Below are positions 17,490-27,590 of a stretch of 64,000 nucleotides of DNA, in pieces; position 1 is the first letter of the stretch; each line of letters opens with the position of its first letter. The notes under the pieces are model-generated. The model was given only the letters and a program-made list of their open reading frames with translations. It did not search any database and was not told the DNA's origin. The position numbers and the translations under genes were made by a program. The stretch is taken from the NCBI RefSeq assembly GCF_003860465.1, contig NZ_CP034183.1:1070501-1134500 (forward strand), given 5' to 3'. This DNA comes from Deinococcus psychrotolerans (GTDB lineage: Bacteria > Deinococcota > Deinococci > Deinococcales > Deinococcaceae).

Positions 17490-19265
17490 TCAGGCCTGCA
17501 TCCGCCGCACCCGTTTTTCCGCTTCGATGGCCCGCTGCAACTCTGAAATCTGAGTCAGCAGCGCCCGCTTTTCTTCGGGGGAAGCGCTCGCCATCTGCCG
17601 CGCCAGCAAGTCTTTTTCGGTTCGCAGCGAGTCGATGCTCAGGCCCGACTGAATATCGTCCACGGCGGCGGCGGCGTACGCGCCCACTTTTTGCTCAAAC
17701 TGCTCGGCGTTGGCGCGGCTGTGTGAGCGTGGGTCGCGGCCTTCAAACAGCAGGCGGATCAGCAGCTGCTCCTCGGGCTGGCCCCTGAAGACCTCCAAAA
17801 TCTCCTCGCTGCTCTTGGCTCCGCGTGCGGCCAGCATGACTTTTTTGACGGTTTCGTTTTGCCAGGGCGTCTGCCCGTCCAGCTTGGCAAGCAGCGCCGG
17901 GGCCAGCAAAATCTGGCGAAGCAAGGCCAGCTCGTGATCGCCGCTGTGCTGGCTGGACATGCCCGCCAAGTGGGTATCGGTCAGGGTTTTGCGCTTGGCT
18001 TTGTTGGCAATCCAGTCGTTTAAAGCTTCAGGCTTGAGGCCCAGCGGGTCGCAGGCCAGCCGCCGCATCTCCTTGGCGCTTTCATCGAACGGATCGAGGT
18101 TTTGCATTCTCGGCAAGAGTTCCATCAAAATTCGGCGTTTGCCCTCAGTGGTGCTCACGCCGTACTTCTGAATAGCCGCTTCCACCCGGTAGTGCACTTC
18201 GTCCAGGCCGCTGGCCAGCGCCTGCCGGATGGCGTGCAACTCTCCAGCCATCACCGCGTCGGCAGGGTCTTTGCCACTGGGTACGCGGGTGGCCCGCACC
18301 CTCAGTTTGCTGCCCACCACCTGATCGAGACCCGACAACGTGGCTTTGAGGCCCGCTTCATCGCGGTCAAACATCAGGGCCAGTTTTTGAACGTCGAGTC
18401 GGGCCAGCAAGGTGGCGTGATCAGCGGTGAGTGCCGTGCCCAGCGTCGCTGCCGCCGTTTCGAATCCAGCTTGGTGCAGCGCGATCACGTCCATGTAGCC
18501 TTCCACCACGATCAGTTCGCCGCCGCCGTCCGGACTGGCATTCTGCGCGGCGCTGCGGGCAAAGTTGAGGCCGTAGAGCAGTTCACCTTTTTTGAAGGCT
18601 TCAGTTTCCGGCGTGTTGAGGTACTTGGGCTTTTCGTCGCCCAGCACCCGCCCGCCAAAGCCCACCAAGCGGCTGAGATGGTCGCGAATCGGAAACATCA
18701 CCCGCCCCCGGAAGCGGTCGTAAACCCGTCCGGTCTGGGTATTTTCCGACAGCAGGCCCGCTTCCAGCAGTTGCCGCTCATTCAGGCCGCGACTCTTGGC
18801 AAGGCTCAGCAGACCGTCCCAGCCGTCGGGGGCGTAACCAAGTTCAAATTTGGCGATGGTTTCTTCGGTCAGGCCGCGTGCGTGAAAGTAATCTAGGCCC
18901 ACTCCGCTTAGCGAGTTGCGGAAGTATTCGAGCGCAAAGGCGTTGACTTCATAAATATCGCGGCTGGACTTTTCGCCGTAACGCGTTTCGACGGTGACGC
19001 CGGCTTGCTCGGCCAGTTTGCGGAGCGCGTCACCAAAGCTCAGGTTCTCAGTACGCTGCACGAATGAAAAGAGGTCGCCGCCCGCTTTACACCCAAAGCA
19101 GTAATAATAGCCTTGCTCGGTGTCGACTTGAAAACTGGGAGTCTTTTCATTGTGAAAGGGGCATAGGCCTTTCAATCTTCCCTTCCCGGCAGGGGTGAGG
19201 CTGACATACTGACCCACCACTTCGGCGATGCTCAGCCGCTCGCGGACTTCTTCTTTGGTTCCGAT
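17490..19265 (-). CDS. dnaG: DNA primase, apparently starting at ATC
   Basis: The 591-aa product is DnaG. The N-terminal CHC2 zinc ribbon ([11 protein letters not shown] followed by [11 protein letters not shown]) binds template. The TOPRIM core has [19 protein letters not shown] and [11 protein letters not shown], and the C-terminal part is the helicase-binding region. The conserved N-terminus ([20 protein letters not shown]) begins at an ATC codon (19265-19263), nine bases after a perfect GGAGG. An in-frame TGA lies three codons earlier. The only conventional alternatives are GTG codons at 19223 and 19220, which would remove the conserved first helix. See the finding on this start. Confidence 0.93.
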   Translation of the reverse strand: MGTKEEVRERLSIAEVVGQYVSLTPAGKGRLKGLCPFHNEKTPSFQVDTEQGYYYCFGCKAGGDLFSFVQRTENLSFGDALRKLAEQAGVTVETRYGEKSSRDIYEVNAFALEYFRNSLSGVGLDYFHARGLTEETIAKFELGYAPDGWDGLLSLAKSRGLNERQLLEAGLLSENTQTGRVYDRFRGRVMFPIRDHLSRLVGFGGRVLGDEKPKYLNTPETEAFKKGELLYGLNFARSAAQNASPDGGGELIVVEGYMDVIALHQAGFETAAATLGTALTADHATLLARLDVQKLALMFDRDEAGLKATLSGLDQVVGSKLRVRATRVPSGKDPADAVMAGELHAIRQALASGLDEVHYRVEAAIQKYGVSTTEGKRRILMELLPRMQNLDPFDESAKEMRRLACDPLGLKPEALNDWIANKAKRKTLTDTHLAGMSSQHSGDHELALLRQILLAPALLAKLDGQTPWQNETVKKVMLAARGAKSSEEILEVFRGQPEEQLLIRLLFEGRDPRSHSRANAEQFEQKVGAYAAAAVDDIQSGLSIDSLRTEKDLLARQMASASPEEKRALLTQISELQRAIEAEKRVRRMQA

Positions 19266-19566
19266 GTTTCCTCACCTCCTTTTGGCTTTTGGTTGTGCCC
19301 GCGCCAAAACAAGCCAGCGCCAGACCGGGTGTCCAGCGCCGTCACGTTCAAGCGGCGATTGACCAACACTGCCTCAAGACAAGTACCCGCGAATGGAGCT
19401 GCTTGGAGGCCGTTAGAACGTTAGTTTACTCCAGCGCGGCCAAACAGTAAAGAGCGGGAAAACGCTGTGCTGGTGGGGCTTTTTTTGCTGGAAGCCCAGC
19501 CAGCGCGGCCCAAGCCCATCTTCATCAAAATGTGAAATTTTTTGCAAGCGCTCGCGGGAATGCGGC
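19266..19566. other. Intergenic region upstream of dnaG
   Basis: About 300 bases between the MliC-like gene and dnaG. They hold the strong dnaG ribosome-binding site (near 19275-19282) and a T-rich patch after a weak GGGCTT/AAGCCC hairpin around 19487-19508 that could terminate plus-strand or minus-strand transcripts. I see no gene. Confidence 0.45.
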
Positions 19567-20226
19567 TCACTTGATCTCGGTCTGGCACTGCTGAGCGGCC
19601 ACTTTGCCTTGCCACTCCAGCCGGCCTTCTCGCCCGTTGGTCAGCCAAGTCCACTGGCTGCTCTGGTACTTGATCCCGCTGGCCGAGCGCACCTGCGGCA
19701 GCAGGGTGGTGGTCACGGGCGCTTGACCGCTGTGACTTTGGCTGACCACGACCACCATCTTCAGCATGTCATTCCGGAAGGGAATCACCCATAGCTCGCT
19801 CTCTCCCGCGCACCGATACAGCTGAGCCGCGCCCGCTTTGAAGCGCTGGGCCAACTCGGCACCCGACTGCGGCGCACGGCACCCAACCGGCTGGGTGCGT
19901 CCCAGCGTCAGCTCTGCCGAGTCCTGCCCCGTTTTGACCCACGAAACGCCGTCTTGGCCGTACTGGTCGGGCTTGGTGAGTTTGGGCAAGACAAAGACCT
20001 CACCGCGCCGGGTCAGGCGCAGGGCGTCGGGAAGGACTTGTGCGAAAACAGCCTGACCGTCCGCGCACAGAAAGGGGCCGTTGGTGGTCTCGTTACCCGG
20101 CGTGAAGTTGAAGATCAAGACCGGCACGGTGCGCGGGGAAGCGTGAGGTGCCGGCGGCTGTCCCCCTCCGCCGGCCACCGCCCAGCTTGAACACAATCCC
20201 AAAACGGCCAGAAGTACGCGCTTCAT
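19567..20226 (-). CDS. Exported protein with an MliC-like (lysozyme inhibitor) domain
   Basis: The 219-aa precursor has a signal peptide ending near SWAVA (about residue 18). Residues about 45-110 follow the MliC pattern: a Cys and Gly strand ([14 protein letters not shown]), a central [15 protein letters not shown], a [12 protein letters not shown] aromatic-Gly segment and AELTLG. MliC proteins inhibit c-type lysozymes or act as small periplasmic lipoproteins. The C-terminal half looks like a second, more divergent unit ([15 protein letters not shown]). The ATG at 20226 begins at the signal peptide; an upstream start would overlap the fur-family promoter. Confidence 0.6.
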   Translation of the reverse strand: MKRVLLAVLGLCSSWAVAGGGGQPPAPHASPRTVPVLIFNFTPGNETTNGPFLCADGQAVFAQVLPDALRLTRRGEVFVLPKLTKPDQYGQDGVSWVKTGQDSAELTLGRTQPVGCRAPQSGAELAQRFKAGAAQLYRCAGESELWVIPFRNDMLKMVVVVSQSHSGQAPVTTTLLPQVRSASGIKYQSSQWTWLTNGREGRLEWQGKVAAQQCQTEIK

Positions 20227-20311
20227 TGAGCAGAGTGTAGCCCGAGTTTCCCCGCCACCCTCTGAGAACCCTCTCTCAATTCCCGCTTGCCAATTTGCTA
20301 CGCTGAAGTTC

Positions 20312-20722
20312 ATGAGTGCCGCGCCCGCTTCCTCCCTCCCCCCGCGTGGTACCCGTCAACGCGAGGTGATTGGCCGCTTGCTGCAGGCCGCCGAAGGCCC
20401 GCTGGACGTGCCGGAGCTGCACCGCCGGGCGCTCGGCGAGCTGCCCAAACTCGGCGTCGCCACTGTGTACCGTACCCTTAAGCTGCTGCAAGAACAGGGC
20501 GCGGCGCACATGGTCACGCTGGACGGCGAAAACCTGTATGAAGCCAGCGGGCGCGGCCACCACCACCATTTTTCGTGCCGGGCCTGTCAGCGGGTCTTTA
20601 CCCTGCACACCTGCCCCGTCGCCTTGCCCGCAGGCACGATCTACCCCGGCGGCTTCGTGGTGGAAGCGCATGAAGTGACGCTCTACGGTGTTTGCCCAGA
20701 GTGCGCCAAGAACAGCCTTTAG
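20312..20722 (+). CDS. Fur family metalloregulator (Zur-like)
   Basis: A 136-aa Fur-family repressor. The N-terminal winged helix includes [21 protein letters not shown], followed by the metal-binding hinge and dimer domain with HHHHFSC, CRAC and CPEC (two CxxC pairs for the structural zinc). It lies directly upstream of a complete Zn/Mn ABC importer, and a GATAAT-ATTATC palindrome sits before the importer's first gene. A zinc or manganese sensor that represses the importer is therefore likely; which metal it senses cannot be read from sequence alone. Confidence 0.85.
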   Translation: MSAAPASSLPPRGTRQREVIGRLLQAAEGPLDVPELHRRALGELPKLGVATVYRTLKLLQEQGAAHMVTLDGENLYEASGRGHHHHFSCRACQRVFTLHTCPVALPAGTIYPGGFVVEAHEVTLYGVCPECAKNSL

Positions 20723-20776
20723 CAGGTGGTCGGCAGCCCGATGGAAAAGAAGGCGGGAATGTGCTTGCCAATTATT

Positions 20777-20792
20777 TGATAATGGATTATCA
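20777..20792. promoter_or_regulatory. Fur/Zur-type operator of the metal ABC importer
   Basis: A perfect inverted repeat TGATAAT-GG-ATTATCA, close to the 7-1-7 Fur-family box. Its GATAAT half can also serve as -10, so repressor binding would block the promoter. It lies just upstream of (or, with the ATG start, across) the start of the binding-protein gene. Confidence 0.75.
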
Positions 20793-20799
20793 TTTGCGA

Positions 20800-21681
20800 G
20801 TGATAAACCTCCGCTCGACTCTTTTGACTTCTGGTTTGGCGGTGACGCTGTTCAGTGGCGCTCAGGCTGCGCCCCTGCAAGTCAGCGCCAGCAATACCTT
20901 GGTCGCCGATTGGGTGGGGGCCATCGGCGGCGATCGGCTCAGCATCAACACCCTGATTCCGGCCAACGCCGACCCGCACGAGTACCAGCCCAGTACCCGC
21001 GACATCGCCGCACTGAGCAGCAGTAAAACCCTGTTTGTCAGCGGAGCGGGCTTGGAACAGTGGCTGCCCAAACTGCGCGGCGCGGCCAGCGGAGTGAAGG
21101 TGGTCGAACTCGCCAAAGCCAGCGGCGTCAAGTTGCGGCAAGCCGACGGCGGGACTGACCCGCATATGTGGTGGAATCCGGCGAACGTGGAGCAGTTTGT
21201 CAAATTGATCGCCGCCACGCTGACTCAGCTTGATCCGGCGGGCAAAACCGTCTACGCCAAAAACCTGAGCGCTTACCAGCAGCAACTCACCGCGCTGGAC
21301 GCTTACGCCAAGCAGCAGTTTGCCAGCTTGCCTGCCGCGAGGCGCATCTTGGTGACCAACCACGATTCGCAGGGCTACCTCGCAGACCGGTATGGCCTCA
21401 AAATTGTCGGCAACGTCATTCCGGGCCTCAGCAGCGAGCGCCAGCCCAGCGCCAAGGAACTTGCTGGACTGGTGGACGGCATCCGCAGGAGCGGCGCACC
21501 GGCCATCTTCACCGAAAACACCGTCAATCCGCGCCTGGCCCAGACCATCAGCGGGGAAACCGGCGTCAAAATTGCCCCGCCGCTGTATACCGACGCGCTG
21601 GGGCCAAAAGGCAGCGCGGGCGAAACCTATTTGAAGGCGTTCAAGCAAAATGTCAGGGTGATTGTGGGGGCTTTGAAGTGA
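20800..21681 (+). CDS. Zn/Mn ABC transporter substrate-binding protein
   Basis: A cluster A-I metal-binding protein (ZnuA/MntC type). The likely metal ligands are in [20 protein letters not shown] and [15 protein letters not shown], with an acidic ligand in the ENTVNPRLA region. It lacks the long His-rich loop typical of many ZnuA proteins, so manganese is possible. The signal peptide ends at SGAQA. I use the GTG at 20800; an ATG at 20782 is in frame but lies inside the operator. With GTG the mRNA would have almost no leader. The ATPase and permease genes follow. Confidence 0.85.
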   Translation: MINLRSTLLTSGLAVTLFSGAQAAPLQVSASNTLVADWVGAIGGDRLSINTLIPANADPHEYQPSTRDIAALSSSKTLFVSGAGLEQWLPKLRGAASGVKVVELAKASGVKLRQADGGTDPHMWWNPANVEQFVKLIAATLTQLDPAGKTVYAKNLSAYQQQLTALDAYAKQQFASLPAARRILVTNHDSQGYLADRYGLKIVGNVIPGLSSERQPSAKELAGLVDGIRRSGAPAIFTENTVNPRLAQTISGETGVKIAPPLYTDALGPKGSAGETYLKAFKQNVRVIVGALK

Positions 21682-21762
21682 GTACTGTGGAGGACAGAGG
21701 GCGGACACTGAACGGAGCATTTGCCTTGCCCATCCACCAAGAAGCGAGGGTGAACTGAGCCG

Positions 21763-22551
21763 ATGAACAGCGGCCCGCTTCCCTTTCCGCAAGTCACAAA
21801 CCAGCAACCAGAAGCGCGCTCTCCCCTCGTTCAGGTCAGCCACCTGACGCTCAGTTACGGCTCCCAAATCGCCCTCGAAGACGCCAGCCTGAGCATTCGG
21901 GCAGGCGAGTTCACCGCCATCATCGGGCCAAACGGAGCGGGCAAGAGCAGCCTGCTCAAGGCGCTGGTGGGCCTCGCCGCGCCGAGTTCGGGCACCATTA
22001 CTTTTGCGCCGGAGTTGGGCCGCCCGCAAACTGCCGTCGCTTACGTGCCGCAGCAGCAAACGCTGGACTGGGGCTTTCCGGTAACGGTCTGGGACACCGC
22101 CATGATGGGCCGCACCGCCCGGTTGGGCTGGGGCCGCTGGCCGGGCCGCGCCGACCGCGAGCGGGTGAGTGAGGCGCTGCAAAAGGCGGGCGTCTACGAT
22201 CTTAAAGACCGGCACATCGGGGCGCTGTCGGGCGGGCAGCGCCAAAGGGTTTTGCTGGCGAGAATGCTGACCCGCGACGCCCGTTTGCTGCTGCTTGACG
22301 AGCCGCTGACCGGCGTGGACGCCGCGACGCAAGAACGGATCATGGCGCTGCTGAGGGTGCAGGCCGACGAAGGCCGCGCCGTGGTGATGGTCACGCACGA
22401 TTTGGAGGCCGCTGCCGCCGCCTGCGATCACCTGGTGCTGGTCAACCGCCGGGTGGTGGCGCAGGGCAGGCCCGAAGTGGTTTACACTCCGCAGAATGTG
22501 GAAGCGACCTTCAGCAGCAGTCATCTGGGACACACCCATGCCCACGCCTAA
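21763..22551 (+). CDS. Zn/Mn ABC transporter ATP-binding protein
   Basis: A 262-aa ABC ATPase with Walker A (GPNGAGKSS, about 51-59), Q-loop ([10 protein letters not shown]), signature ([15 protein letters not shown]), Walker B ([12 protein letters not shown]) and switch His ([15 protein letters not shown]). The best family match is ZnuC/MntB, in line with the neighbouring binding protein and permease. An N-terminal extension of about 25 residues precedes the conserved domain. It is ten bases from the permease gene. Confidence 0.92.
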   Translation: MNSGPLPFPQVTNQQPEARSPLVQVSHLTLSYGSQIALEDASLSIRAGEFTAIIGPNGAGKSSLLKALVGLAAPSSGTITFAPELGRPQTAVAYVPQQQTLDWGFPVTVWDTAMMGRTARLGWGRWPGRADRERVSEALQKAGVYDLKDRHIGALSGGQRQRVLLARMLTRDARLLLLDEPLTGVDAATQERIMALLRVQADEGRAVVMVTHDLEAAAAACDHLVLVNRRVVAQGRPEVVYTPQNVEATFSSSHLGHTHAHA

Positions 22552-22560
22552 GCCATTCAG

Positions 22561-23373
22561 ATGGACTTTCTAGAACCCTTCCACTACGCCTTCTTTTTGC
22601 GCGGCCTGCTCGGCGTGGCGCTGGTCAGCGTGCTGTGCGCCATGATCGGCACCTGGGTGGTCTTGCGCGGGCTGTCGTACATCGGCGACGCCATGAGCCA
22701 CGCGGTACTGCCGGGCATCGTGGGCGCGTTTTTGCTGCGGGGCAACTTGCTGCTGGGCGCACTCGCCGCCGCCATCATCACGGCGCTGGGCATTGGCGCG
22801 GTCGGGCGCAGAAGCGGCCTCAAACAAGACAGCGCCATCGGGATCGTGTTTGTGGGCATGTTCGCGCTGGGCTTGGTGATGCTCTCGCGTGCGCCAACGT
22901 ACACCAACGATCTCGCCAATTTCCTGATCGGCAACCCGCTGGGCGTCACGGCCAGCGACTTGTGGAGCACCCTGATTGCCACCTTAGTGGTGGGAGGCGT
23001 GCTGACCTTCATTCAAAAAGAACTGCTGCTGGTCAGCTTTGACCCCACCGAAGCGCGGGCGGTGGGCCTGCCGGTGGGTCGGCTGAATAACTTGCTGCTG
23101 ATTCTGATCGGCCTGGTGGTCGTCCTGACGGTGCAACTGGTCGGCACCACGCTCAGCGTCAGCTTGCTGATTACTTCATCGGCCACCGCCCGCCTGCGTT
23201 CGCGCAGTTTGCGCGGCATGATGCTGGCCGCCGCCGTCATTGGCGCACTCTGCGGCACGCTGGGCTTGTATCTGTCGTACTTTTTAGACACCGCGCCGGG
23301 GCCGACTATCGTTTTGGTCAATACCTTGACATTTTTGCTGGCCTTGCCATTTCGGAGAAAAGAAGGCCTGTAA
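22561..23373 (+). CDS. Zn/Mn ABC transporter permease
   Basis: A 270-aa ABC-3 family permease with about eight membrane helices. The family signature [21 protein letters not shown] (about 37-57) is present, with the cytoplasmic coupling region around [19 protein letters not shown] (about 157-175). It forms the channel of the importer. Operon order regulator, binding protein, ATPase, permease is typical. A strong 19-bp hairpin terminator follows the stop. Confidence 0.92.
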   Translation: MDFLEPFHYAFFLRGLLGVALVSVLCAMIGTWVVLRGLSYIGDAMSHAVLPGIVGAFLLRGNLLLGALAAAIITALGIGAVGRRSGLKQDSAIGIVFVGMFALGLVMLSRAPTYTNDLANFLIGNPLGVTASDLWSTLIATLVVGGVLTFIQKELLLVSFDPTEARAVGLPVGRLNNLLLILIGLVVVLTVQLVGTTLSVSLLITSSATARLRSRSLRGMMLAAAVIGALCGTLGLYLSYFLDTAPGPTIVLVNTLTFLLALPFRRKEGL

Positions 23374-23387
23374 CTTGAGAACAAAGT

Positions 23388-23433
23388 AAAAAGGGGAAGG
23401 CCAGCACATTTAAATGCTGGCCTTCCCCTTTTT
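23388..23433. terminator. Strong bidirectional terminator
   Basis: A perfect 19-bp stem (23388-23406 with 23415-23433) around an 8-nt loop, with A-run and T-run at the two ends. It stops both the metal importer operon and the convergent MerR/TipAS gene. Confidence 0.93.
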
Positions 23434-23451
23434 GAAGAACCACAAGCCATC

Positions 23452-24204
23452 TTACTTCATGGCTTTGCCGATGTAATCCCACATCGCTTTCATTTCAGGT
23501 GGCATCTGACGCTGATAGGCAGCATTGAGGTTGCTCTTGATGTCTTGGCGGCCTCCGGTGAACTCGGCCACCAAACCTTGCCAATGCTCAGCCAAGGCTT
23601 TGACTTTGGGATCGCTCGGATCGGTGCCTTTTTCCATTTCCACCAAGACAGAGCTCATCAGTTCGGGCCAAGCGTTTTCGACTTCTCCGATGCGCTCCTT
23701 GCCAACGATCTCGGCCCTCTCTTTGATGTAGGCCACCTGCTCGGCGTCAAATGGAACTTCTTTATCACCGCCCAATCCGCGAGCGACGTCCATCATTTGA
23801 TCTACTTTTTGCTTGATGTCTTCAGTCATTTTAATCACCTCTAGAAGTTGTGCGCCGCTCGTGTGCTGCAAATCGGTGAGTTGCCTCAACCGCCCCAGCA
23901 AGCGGGTCTGTTCGCTGAGTTGCCGCTCCATGAAGCGGATATGGCGCTCGATAATGAGTTGCGGCGTCCGCGAATCTGCTTTCTGCGCCGGATCATCCAA
24001 GATCACCCGAATATCAGCCAAACTCAGCCCCAAGGCCTTGAGACTTTGAATTTGAAGCAAGCGGGCAAAGTCAGTCTGGGAGTACAAGCGGTGCTCACTC
24101 TCGGTGCGCTGGCTGGGCGAGAGTAAACCCACCGCGTCATAGTGGCGCAGCGTCCGGATGGTCAGCCCTGTGGCCTTGGCGAGTTCACCGATTTTGAGTT
24201 GCAC
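23452..24204 (-). CDS. MerR family regulator with TipAS-like effector domain
   Basis: The N-terminal MerR domain is [25 protein letters not shown], followed by the [25 protein letters not shown] second part, a coiled-coil dimer helix (about 85-125) and a TipAS-like helical domain (about 140-250). TipAS domains bind antibiotics or other ligands; the inducer here is unknown. GTG 24204 gives the usual MerR N-terminus. However, a good GGGAGGAG lies too far upstream for it and instead sits five bases before an in-frame CTG (24222), so the true start is uncertain. Confidence 0.85.
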   Translation of the reverse strand: MQLKIGELAKATGLTIRTLRHYDAVGLLSPSQRTESEHRLYSQTDFARLLQIQSLKALGLSLADIRVILDDPAQKADSRTPQLIIERHIRFMERQLSEQTRLLGRLRQLTDLQHTSGAQLLEVIKMTEDIKQKVDQMMDVARGLGGDKEVPFDAEQVAYIKERAEIVGKERIGEVENAWPELMSSVLVEMEKGTDPSDPKVKALAEHWQGLVAEFTGGRQDIKSNLNAAYQRQMPPEMKAMWDYIGKAMK

Positions 24205-24295
24205 TTGCTTATCTCGTAACAGAATCTCCTCCCAAAACAAGCCTAAAACCTGCCGTTACGTCCGGTGCAAGTAGGCCACATGGCTTAGCTTCGTA

Positions 24296-25054
24296 TTAGG
24301 AATGCCCATAGTCCAGCGCCTCGGCCAAGCCCACTTCAAATCCGGCATTAGCAGACAAGCCCAGCGGCGGATACCCCCACTCACGGGCGGCGGCGTCACC
24401 GTAAAAGCAGGCCAAACAGGTGGGTTGATGGGTGCTGGCAAGGTGCGGCGCAAGCACGGCGTGGGAGTAGGCGAGGTCGCTCAGGTCAAGGGTGAGGGTG
24501 CGCCCAGCCGCCGCCGCGACTCTCCCTTCTTGGCGCAGCATCTCGGCCAGGTTGAGCGGGTCGCCGTGCTGGGCAACGTAGACGGCGCGGTGGGCAGCTT
24601 CGGCAACGAGGCGGCGCAAGGTCGTCAGATTCGGCGCGTCGCTGGCCCACATTTGGATGCTCAGCCAACCCGTTTTGGCAAGCGTGCGGCCCACTTCAAA
24701 CCGCGCCGCGTCGTTGATGACACGGTTCGTCCAGCCGCCGCCCAGATCGTCGAGCAAAGCCAGCCCAACTTTGACAGACCGAGGGAAAGGTATGGCCTCA
24801 AAGCGGGCGTTGGCAACGACCAGTTCTGCGCGGGCCGCATCTTCCGCGCCGAGGGCCAGCCATTCTTCCAGCACCGCCAGAACTGCTTCCCTCGCTACCG
24901 GATTGGCACTCACCAGCGGCGGTAAAGCGACCTCTACTGCGTTTTGGGCACCGGCCACCACCGCGCTCAGGTACGCCTGAAACCGCTCCGGGCCAAGTGG
25001 AATCCGGTACACCCAGCGCAAGATGGGCAGGATCGGCACAAATTCAAAACGCAT
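24296..25054 (-). CDS. Conserved-looking hypothetical protein
   Basis: A 252-aa product with no signal peptide or membrane segment. The composition is helical and Ala/Leu-rich, with recognisable blocks RFEFVPILPILRWVYRIPLGPERFQAY at the N-terminus and LDLSDLAYSHAVLAPHLASTHQPTCLACFYGD in the C-terminal half. I cannot place it in a family. Codon use resembles its neighbours, so it is probably a real native gene. It is separated from the MerR gene by about 90 bases. Confidence 0.65.
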   Translation of the reverse strand: MRFEFVPILPILRWVYRIPLGPERFQAYLSAVVAGAQNAVEVALPPLVSANPVAREAVLAVLEEWLALGAEDAARAELVVANARFEAIPFPRSVKVGLALLDDLGGGWTNRVINDAARFEVGRTLAKTGWLSIQMWASDAPNLTTLRRLVAEAAHRAVYVAQHGDPLNLAEMLRQEGRVAAAAGRTLTLDLSDLAYSHAVLAPHLASTHQPTCLACFYGDAAAREWGYPPLGLSANAGFEVGLAEALDYGHS

Positions 25055-25106
25055 CTGCTCAGCTTAAATCCACCGCGTTGCCTTTCGCGCACACGGCAAA
25101 CCGCTC

Positions 25107-25556
25107 TTATCTCCCCCGCAGCCGCCGCTCCTGCTGACGCATCGGCATGGTGTCCACCAAAGCCAGCACCGTTTTGAGGGCGGGCGGCGCAGCGTAACGG
25201 GCTTTGACGCCGCCGTCTTTACCGATCAGGGCATCGGGGCCGTACTGCTGGGCGACTGTGCCGGTGAGGTCGGCCAGCAGCGTCAGGGTCAACGCCTGTG
25301 GGCCGTTCAAGCGGGCGTCACCTGAGGTCAGCAGCGCCACCACCCGCAGATCACGGACTTGAAGCGCCACATTTTGCCGCCGAACTTCAGCCAAATACGC
25401 CGCAGACGGCTGCGATACGATCAACAAGCGCTCGCGGCCGAGATGGTCTTTGAGCGCCCAGAGCTGGCCCGCCGCGTCTTGCAGCACGAAAGCGGGCGCT
25501 GCCGCCGCTGCACCGGACGCCGCAACACTCAGCGCCACCGCCTTCAAGATGTCCAT
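25107..25556 (-). CDS. DUF4174 family exported protein
   Basis: The 149-aa precursor has a signal peptide (MDILKAVALSVAASGAAAAA) and a thioredoxin-like DUF4174 domain. It is recognisable by RERLLIVSQPSAAYLAEVRRQ near the start of the domain and by the end block LIGKDGGVKARYAAPPALKTVLALVDTMPMRQQE. No CxxC is present, so it is not a thiol oxidoreductase. Function is unknown. The ATG at 25556 begins the signal peptide; the longer frame upstream overlaps the glyS promoter region. Confidence 0.75.
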   Translation of the reverse strand: MDILKAVALSVAASGAAAAAPAFVLQDAAGQLWALKDHLGRERLLIVSQPSAAYLAEVRRQNVALQVRDLRVVALLTSGDARLNGPQALTLTLLADLTGTVAQQYGPDALIGKDGGVKARYAAPPALKTVLALVDTMPMRQQERRLRGR

Positions 25557-25638
25557 TTCCCAAGCCTGCCGCTCCCAAGCCGCGCCGCCCGTCAGCCGCC
25601 TTACAGTGTGATTTTGGTTCACGCTCCAGCGCCGCCCC

Positions 25639-25667
25639 TTGACCCCCCCGCCCGTCTGCGTCAAACT
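25639..25667 (+). promoter_or_regulatory. Probable promoter of the glyS T-box transcript
   Basis: TTGACC, a 17-bp spacer and CAAACT make a plausible sigma-A promoter placed so that the transcript begins just before stem I of the T-box leader. Confidence 0.5.
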
Positions 25668-25674
25668 ACCCCTT

Positions 25675-25955
25675 AGCGTTGATCCGCCAAGAGTAGGCCG
25701 GGAAACTTGACCCAAGAGCGAGCCTGAGACGGTGAAAGTCAGGCGGGCAAGCGCGGTACGAAAGGCAGGCGGGGAGCGCGGGCACACCAAGCCCGACAAC
25801 TTCAATGAAGTGCCCTGAGGAAGAGTGGCTTGCCTAGGCGAGTCCGTTCACGAGGACTCCGCAGGGAACTGGGGTGGAACCGCGCAGACCCAACTTGCGC
25901 CCCCAGACGGAGACAGGCCCAAGCTGCCGCCGTCTGGGGGCGCTGTTTTGGCTTA
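25675..25955 (+). ncRNA. T-box riboswitch (glycine) controlling glyS
   Basis: A T-box leader. The distal stem I element runs from GAGCGAGCC (25718) to the GGTGAAAG bulge and closing GGC. A GGC glycine specifier lies in the 3' side of stem I (25764-25766, context GAAAGGCA). The conserved T-box GGGGTGGAACCGCG is at 25871-25884, with TGGAACC pairing to the tRNA acceptor end. A 13-bp terminator stem (25898-25910 with 25930-25942) with a T-run follows. Uncharged tRNA-Gly should favour antitermination and raise glyS expression. Confidence 0.9.
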
Positions 25956-25983
25956 CTAACACTCAGTTCAAAAAGGAGAACGT

Positions 25984-27507
25984 ATGCCCGCAACCTCAAT
26001 GGAAGAACTGGTCAGCTTGTGCAAACGCCGGGGCTTTATTTTTCAAGGCTCGGAAATCTATGGCGGCCTGCAAGGCTTTTACGATTACGGCCCGCTCGGC
26101 GTGGAACTCAAGAACAACATCAAAGCGGCGTGGTGGAGAAGCAACGTCTACGAACGCGATGACATGGAGGGCCTGGATTCCAGCATCATCATGCACCGCT
26201 TGGTGCTGCGCCACTCCGGCCACGAAGCCACTTTTAGCGACCCGATGGTCGACAACAAAAAGAACAACAAGCGCTACCGCCTCGACCACCTCGTCAAAGA
26301 CCAGAAAGCCGAAGTGCAGGCAAAGGTCGCCGCGCACATGGGCGTAGACCCCGAGAACTTCCCCGCATTGGTCGCCGCACTGAACGCCGAACCCGCCAAG
26401 GCCAGCGAAGCCCTGCGCACATCAGGCGTGCGCGACGCTTTTTCTGGCGAGGTGGGCGACTGGACGGAACCCAAGCCCTTTAACATGATGTTCAAAACCA
26501 CCATCGGGCCGGTGGCCGACGAGGAAAGCTACGGCTACCTGCGCCCCGAAACCGCACAGGGCATTTTTACCAACTTCAAAAACGTGGTGGACTCCACCTC
26601 GCGCCGCTTGCCGTTCGGCATTGCCCAGATCGGTAAGGCCTTCAGAAACGAAATCACGCCGCGCAACTTTATCTTTCGGGTGCGCGAACTCGAACAAATG
26701 GAGATTGAATTCTTTTGTACCCCCGGCACCGATGAAGACTGGCACGCCCATTGGCTCGAAAAACGCCTGAGTTGGTGGGAAGCGCAGGGTGTTCCGCGCA
26801 GCAAAATTGAGATTCTGGACGTGCCTAAAGAAGACCTGGCCCACTACTCCAAGCGCACTTATGACTTGATGTACGATTACCCGACGTTGGGCCACGAAGA
26901 GATTGAAGGCATTGCCAATCGCTCCGATTACGATTTAGGCAGCCACACCAAATCACAGGCCGAACTGAATTTGGTGGCCAGCGTCTCTGAGAACAACGAT
27001 TCTATTGCCAAATTGACCATTCCACACCCAGAAACCAACAAACCCGTTGTGCCGTTTGTGATTGAGCCGTCGGCAGGTGTTGACCGTGCGCTCTTGGCAG
27101 TTCTGAGCGAGGCGTTCACCAAAGAAACGCTTGAGAACGGCAATGAACGCATCGTGCTGAAGTTCAAGCCGCACCTCGCACCGATTAAAGTGGCCGTCAT
27201 TCCATTGGCCCGCAACAAACCCGAATTGGTCGAACTGGCCCGCCAAATTAAAAACGATCTCCAGAAATTGGGCCTGGGCCGGATTCTTCTTGAAGACAGC
27301 GGCAACATCGGCAAGGCTTACCGCCGCCACGATGAAGTCGGCACGCCGTACTGCATCACCGTGGACTTCGATACTCTGGGCCAAAGCAATGAGGATTCAG
27401 ATATCAGTTTGAAAGACACCGTAACCGTGCGTGACCGCGACACCTTGCAGCAAGAACGGCTCAAGATCAGTGAGCTGGCAGGATGGATTCAGGCTAAGCT
27501 GAAATAA
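25984..27507 (+). CDS. glyS: Glycyl-tRNA synthetase (single-chain, class II)
   Basis: A 507-aa alpha2-type GlyRS. It shows the N-terminal [23 protein letters not shown], motif 1 near GVELKNNIK, motif 2 in [25 protein letters not shown] (about 220-244), the class II motif 3 in [13 protein letters not shown] (about 362-374) and the C-terminal anticodon-binding domain (about 395-507). It attaches glycine to tRNA-Gly. Expression is controlled by the T-box leader immediately upstream, and AAAAGGAGAA precedes the ATG. A hairpin plus T-run follows the stop. Confidence 0.97.
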   Translation: MPATSMEELVSLCKRRGFIFQGSEIYGGLQGFYDYGPLGVELKNNIKAAWWRSNVYERDDMEGLDSSIIMHRLVLRHSGHEATFSDPMVDNKKNNKRYRLDHLVKDQKAEVQAKVAAHMGVDPENFPALVAALNAEPAKASEALRTSGVRDAFSGEVGDWTEPKPFNMMFKTTIGPVADEESYGYLRPETAQGIFTNFKNVVDSTSRRLPFGIAQIGKAFRNEITPRNFIFRVRELEQMEIEFFCTPGTDEDWHAHWLEKRLSWWEAQGVPRSKIEILDVPKEDLAHYSKRTYDLMYDYPTLGHEEIEGIANRSDYDLGSHTKSQAELNLVASVSENNDSIAKLTIPHPETNKPVVPFVIEPSAGVDRALLAVLSEAFTKETLENGNERIVLKFKPHLAPIKVAVIPLARNKPELVELARQIKNDLQKLGLGRILLEDSGNIGKAYRRHDEVGTPYCITVDFDTLGQSNEDSDISLKDTVTVRDRDTLQQERLKISELAGWIQAKLK

Positions 27508-27559
27508 GTCGATAGACAAACCGGCGACTTCACTCTAACAAAAAACGTTAAACTCTACT

Positions 27560-27590
27560 TCTCCCCTTATAATTTGGGGAGATTTTTTAT
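27560..27590 (+). terminator. Terminator after glyS
   Basis: A TCTCCCC/GGGGAGA stem (27560-27566 with 27576-27582), a nine-base AT loop and six Ts. Confidence 0.9.

Noticed and set aside
20719..22545. 608-codon minus-strand ORF
   Set aside because: It is antisense to the metal-importer genes, which have clear domains; the product has no recognisable domain and is rich in His, Arg and Gln as expected of a GC-rich shadow frame.
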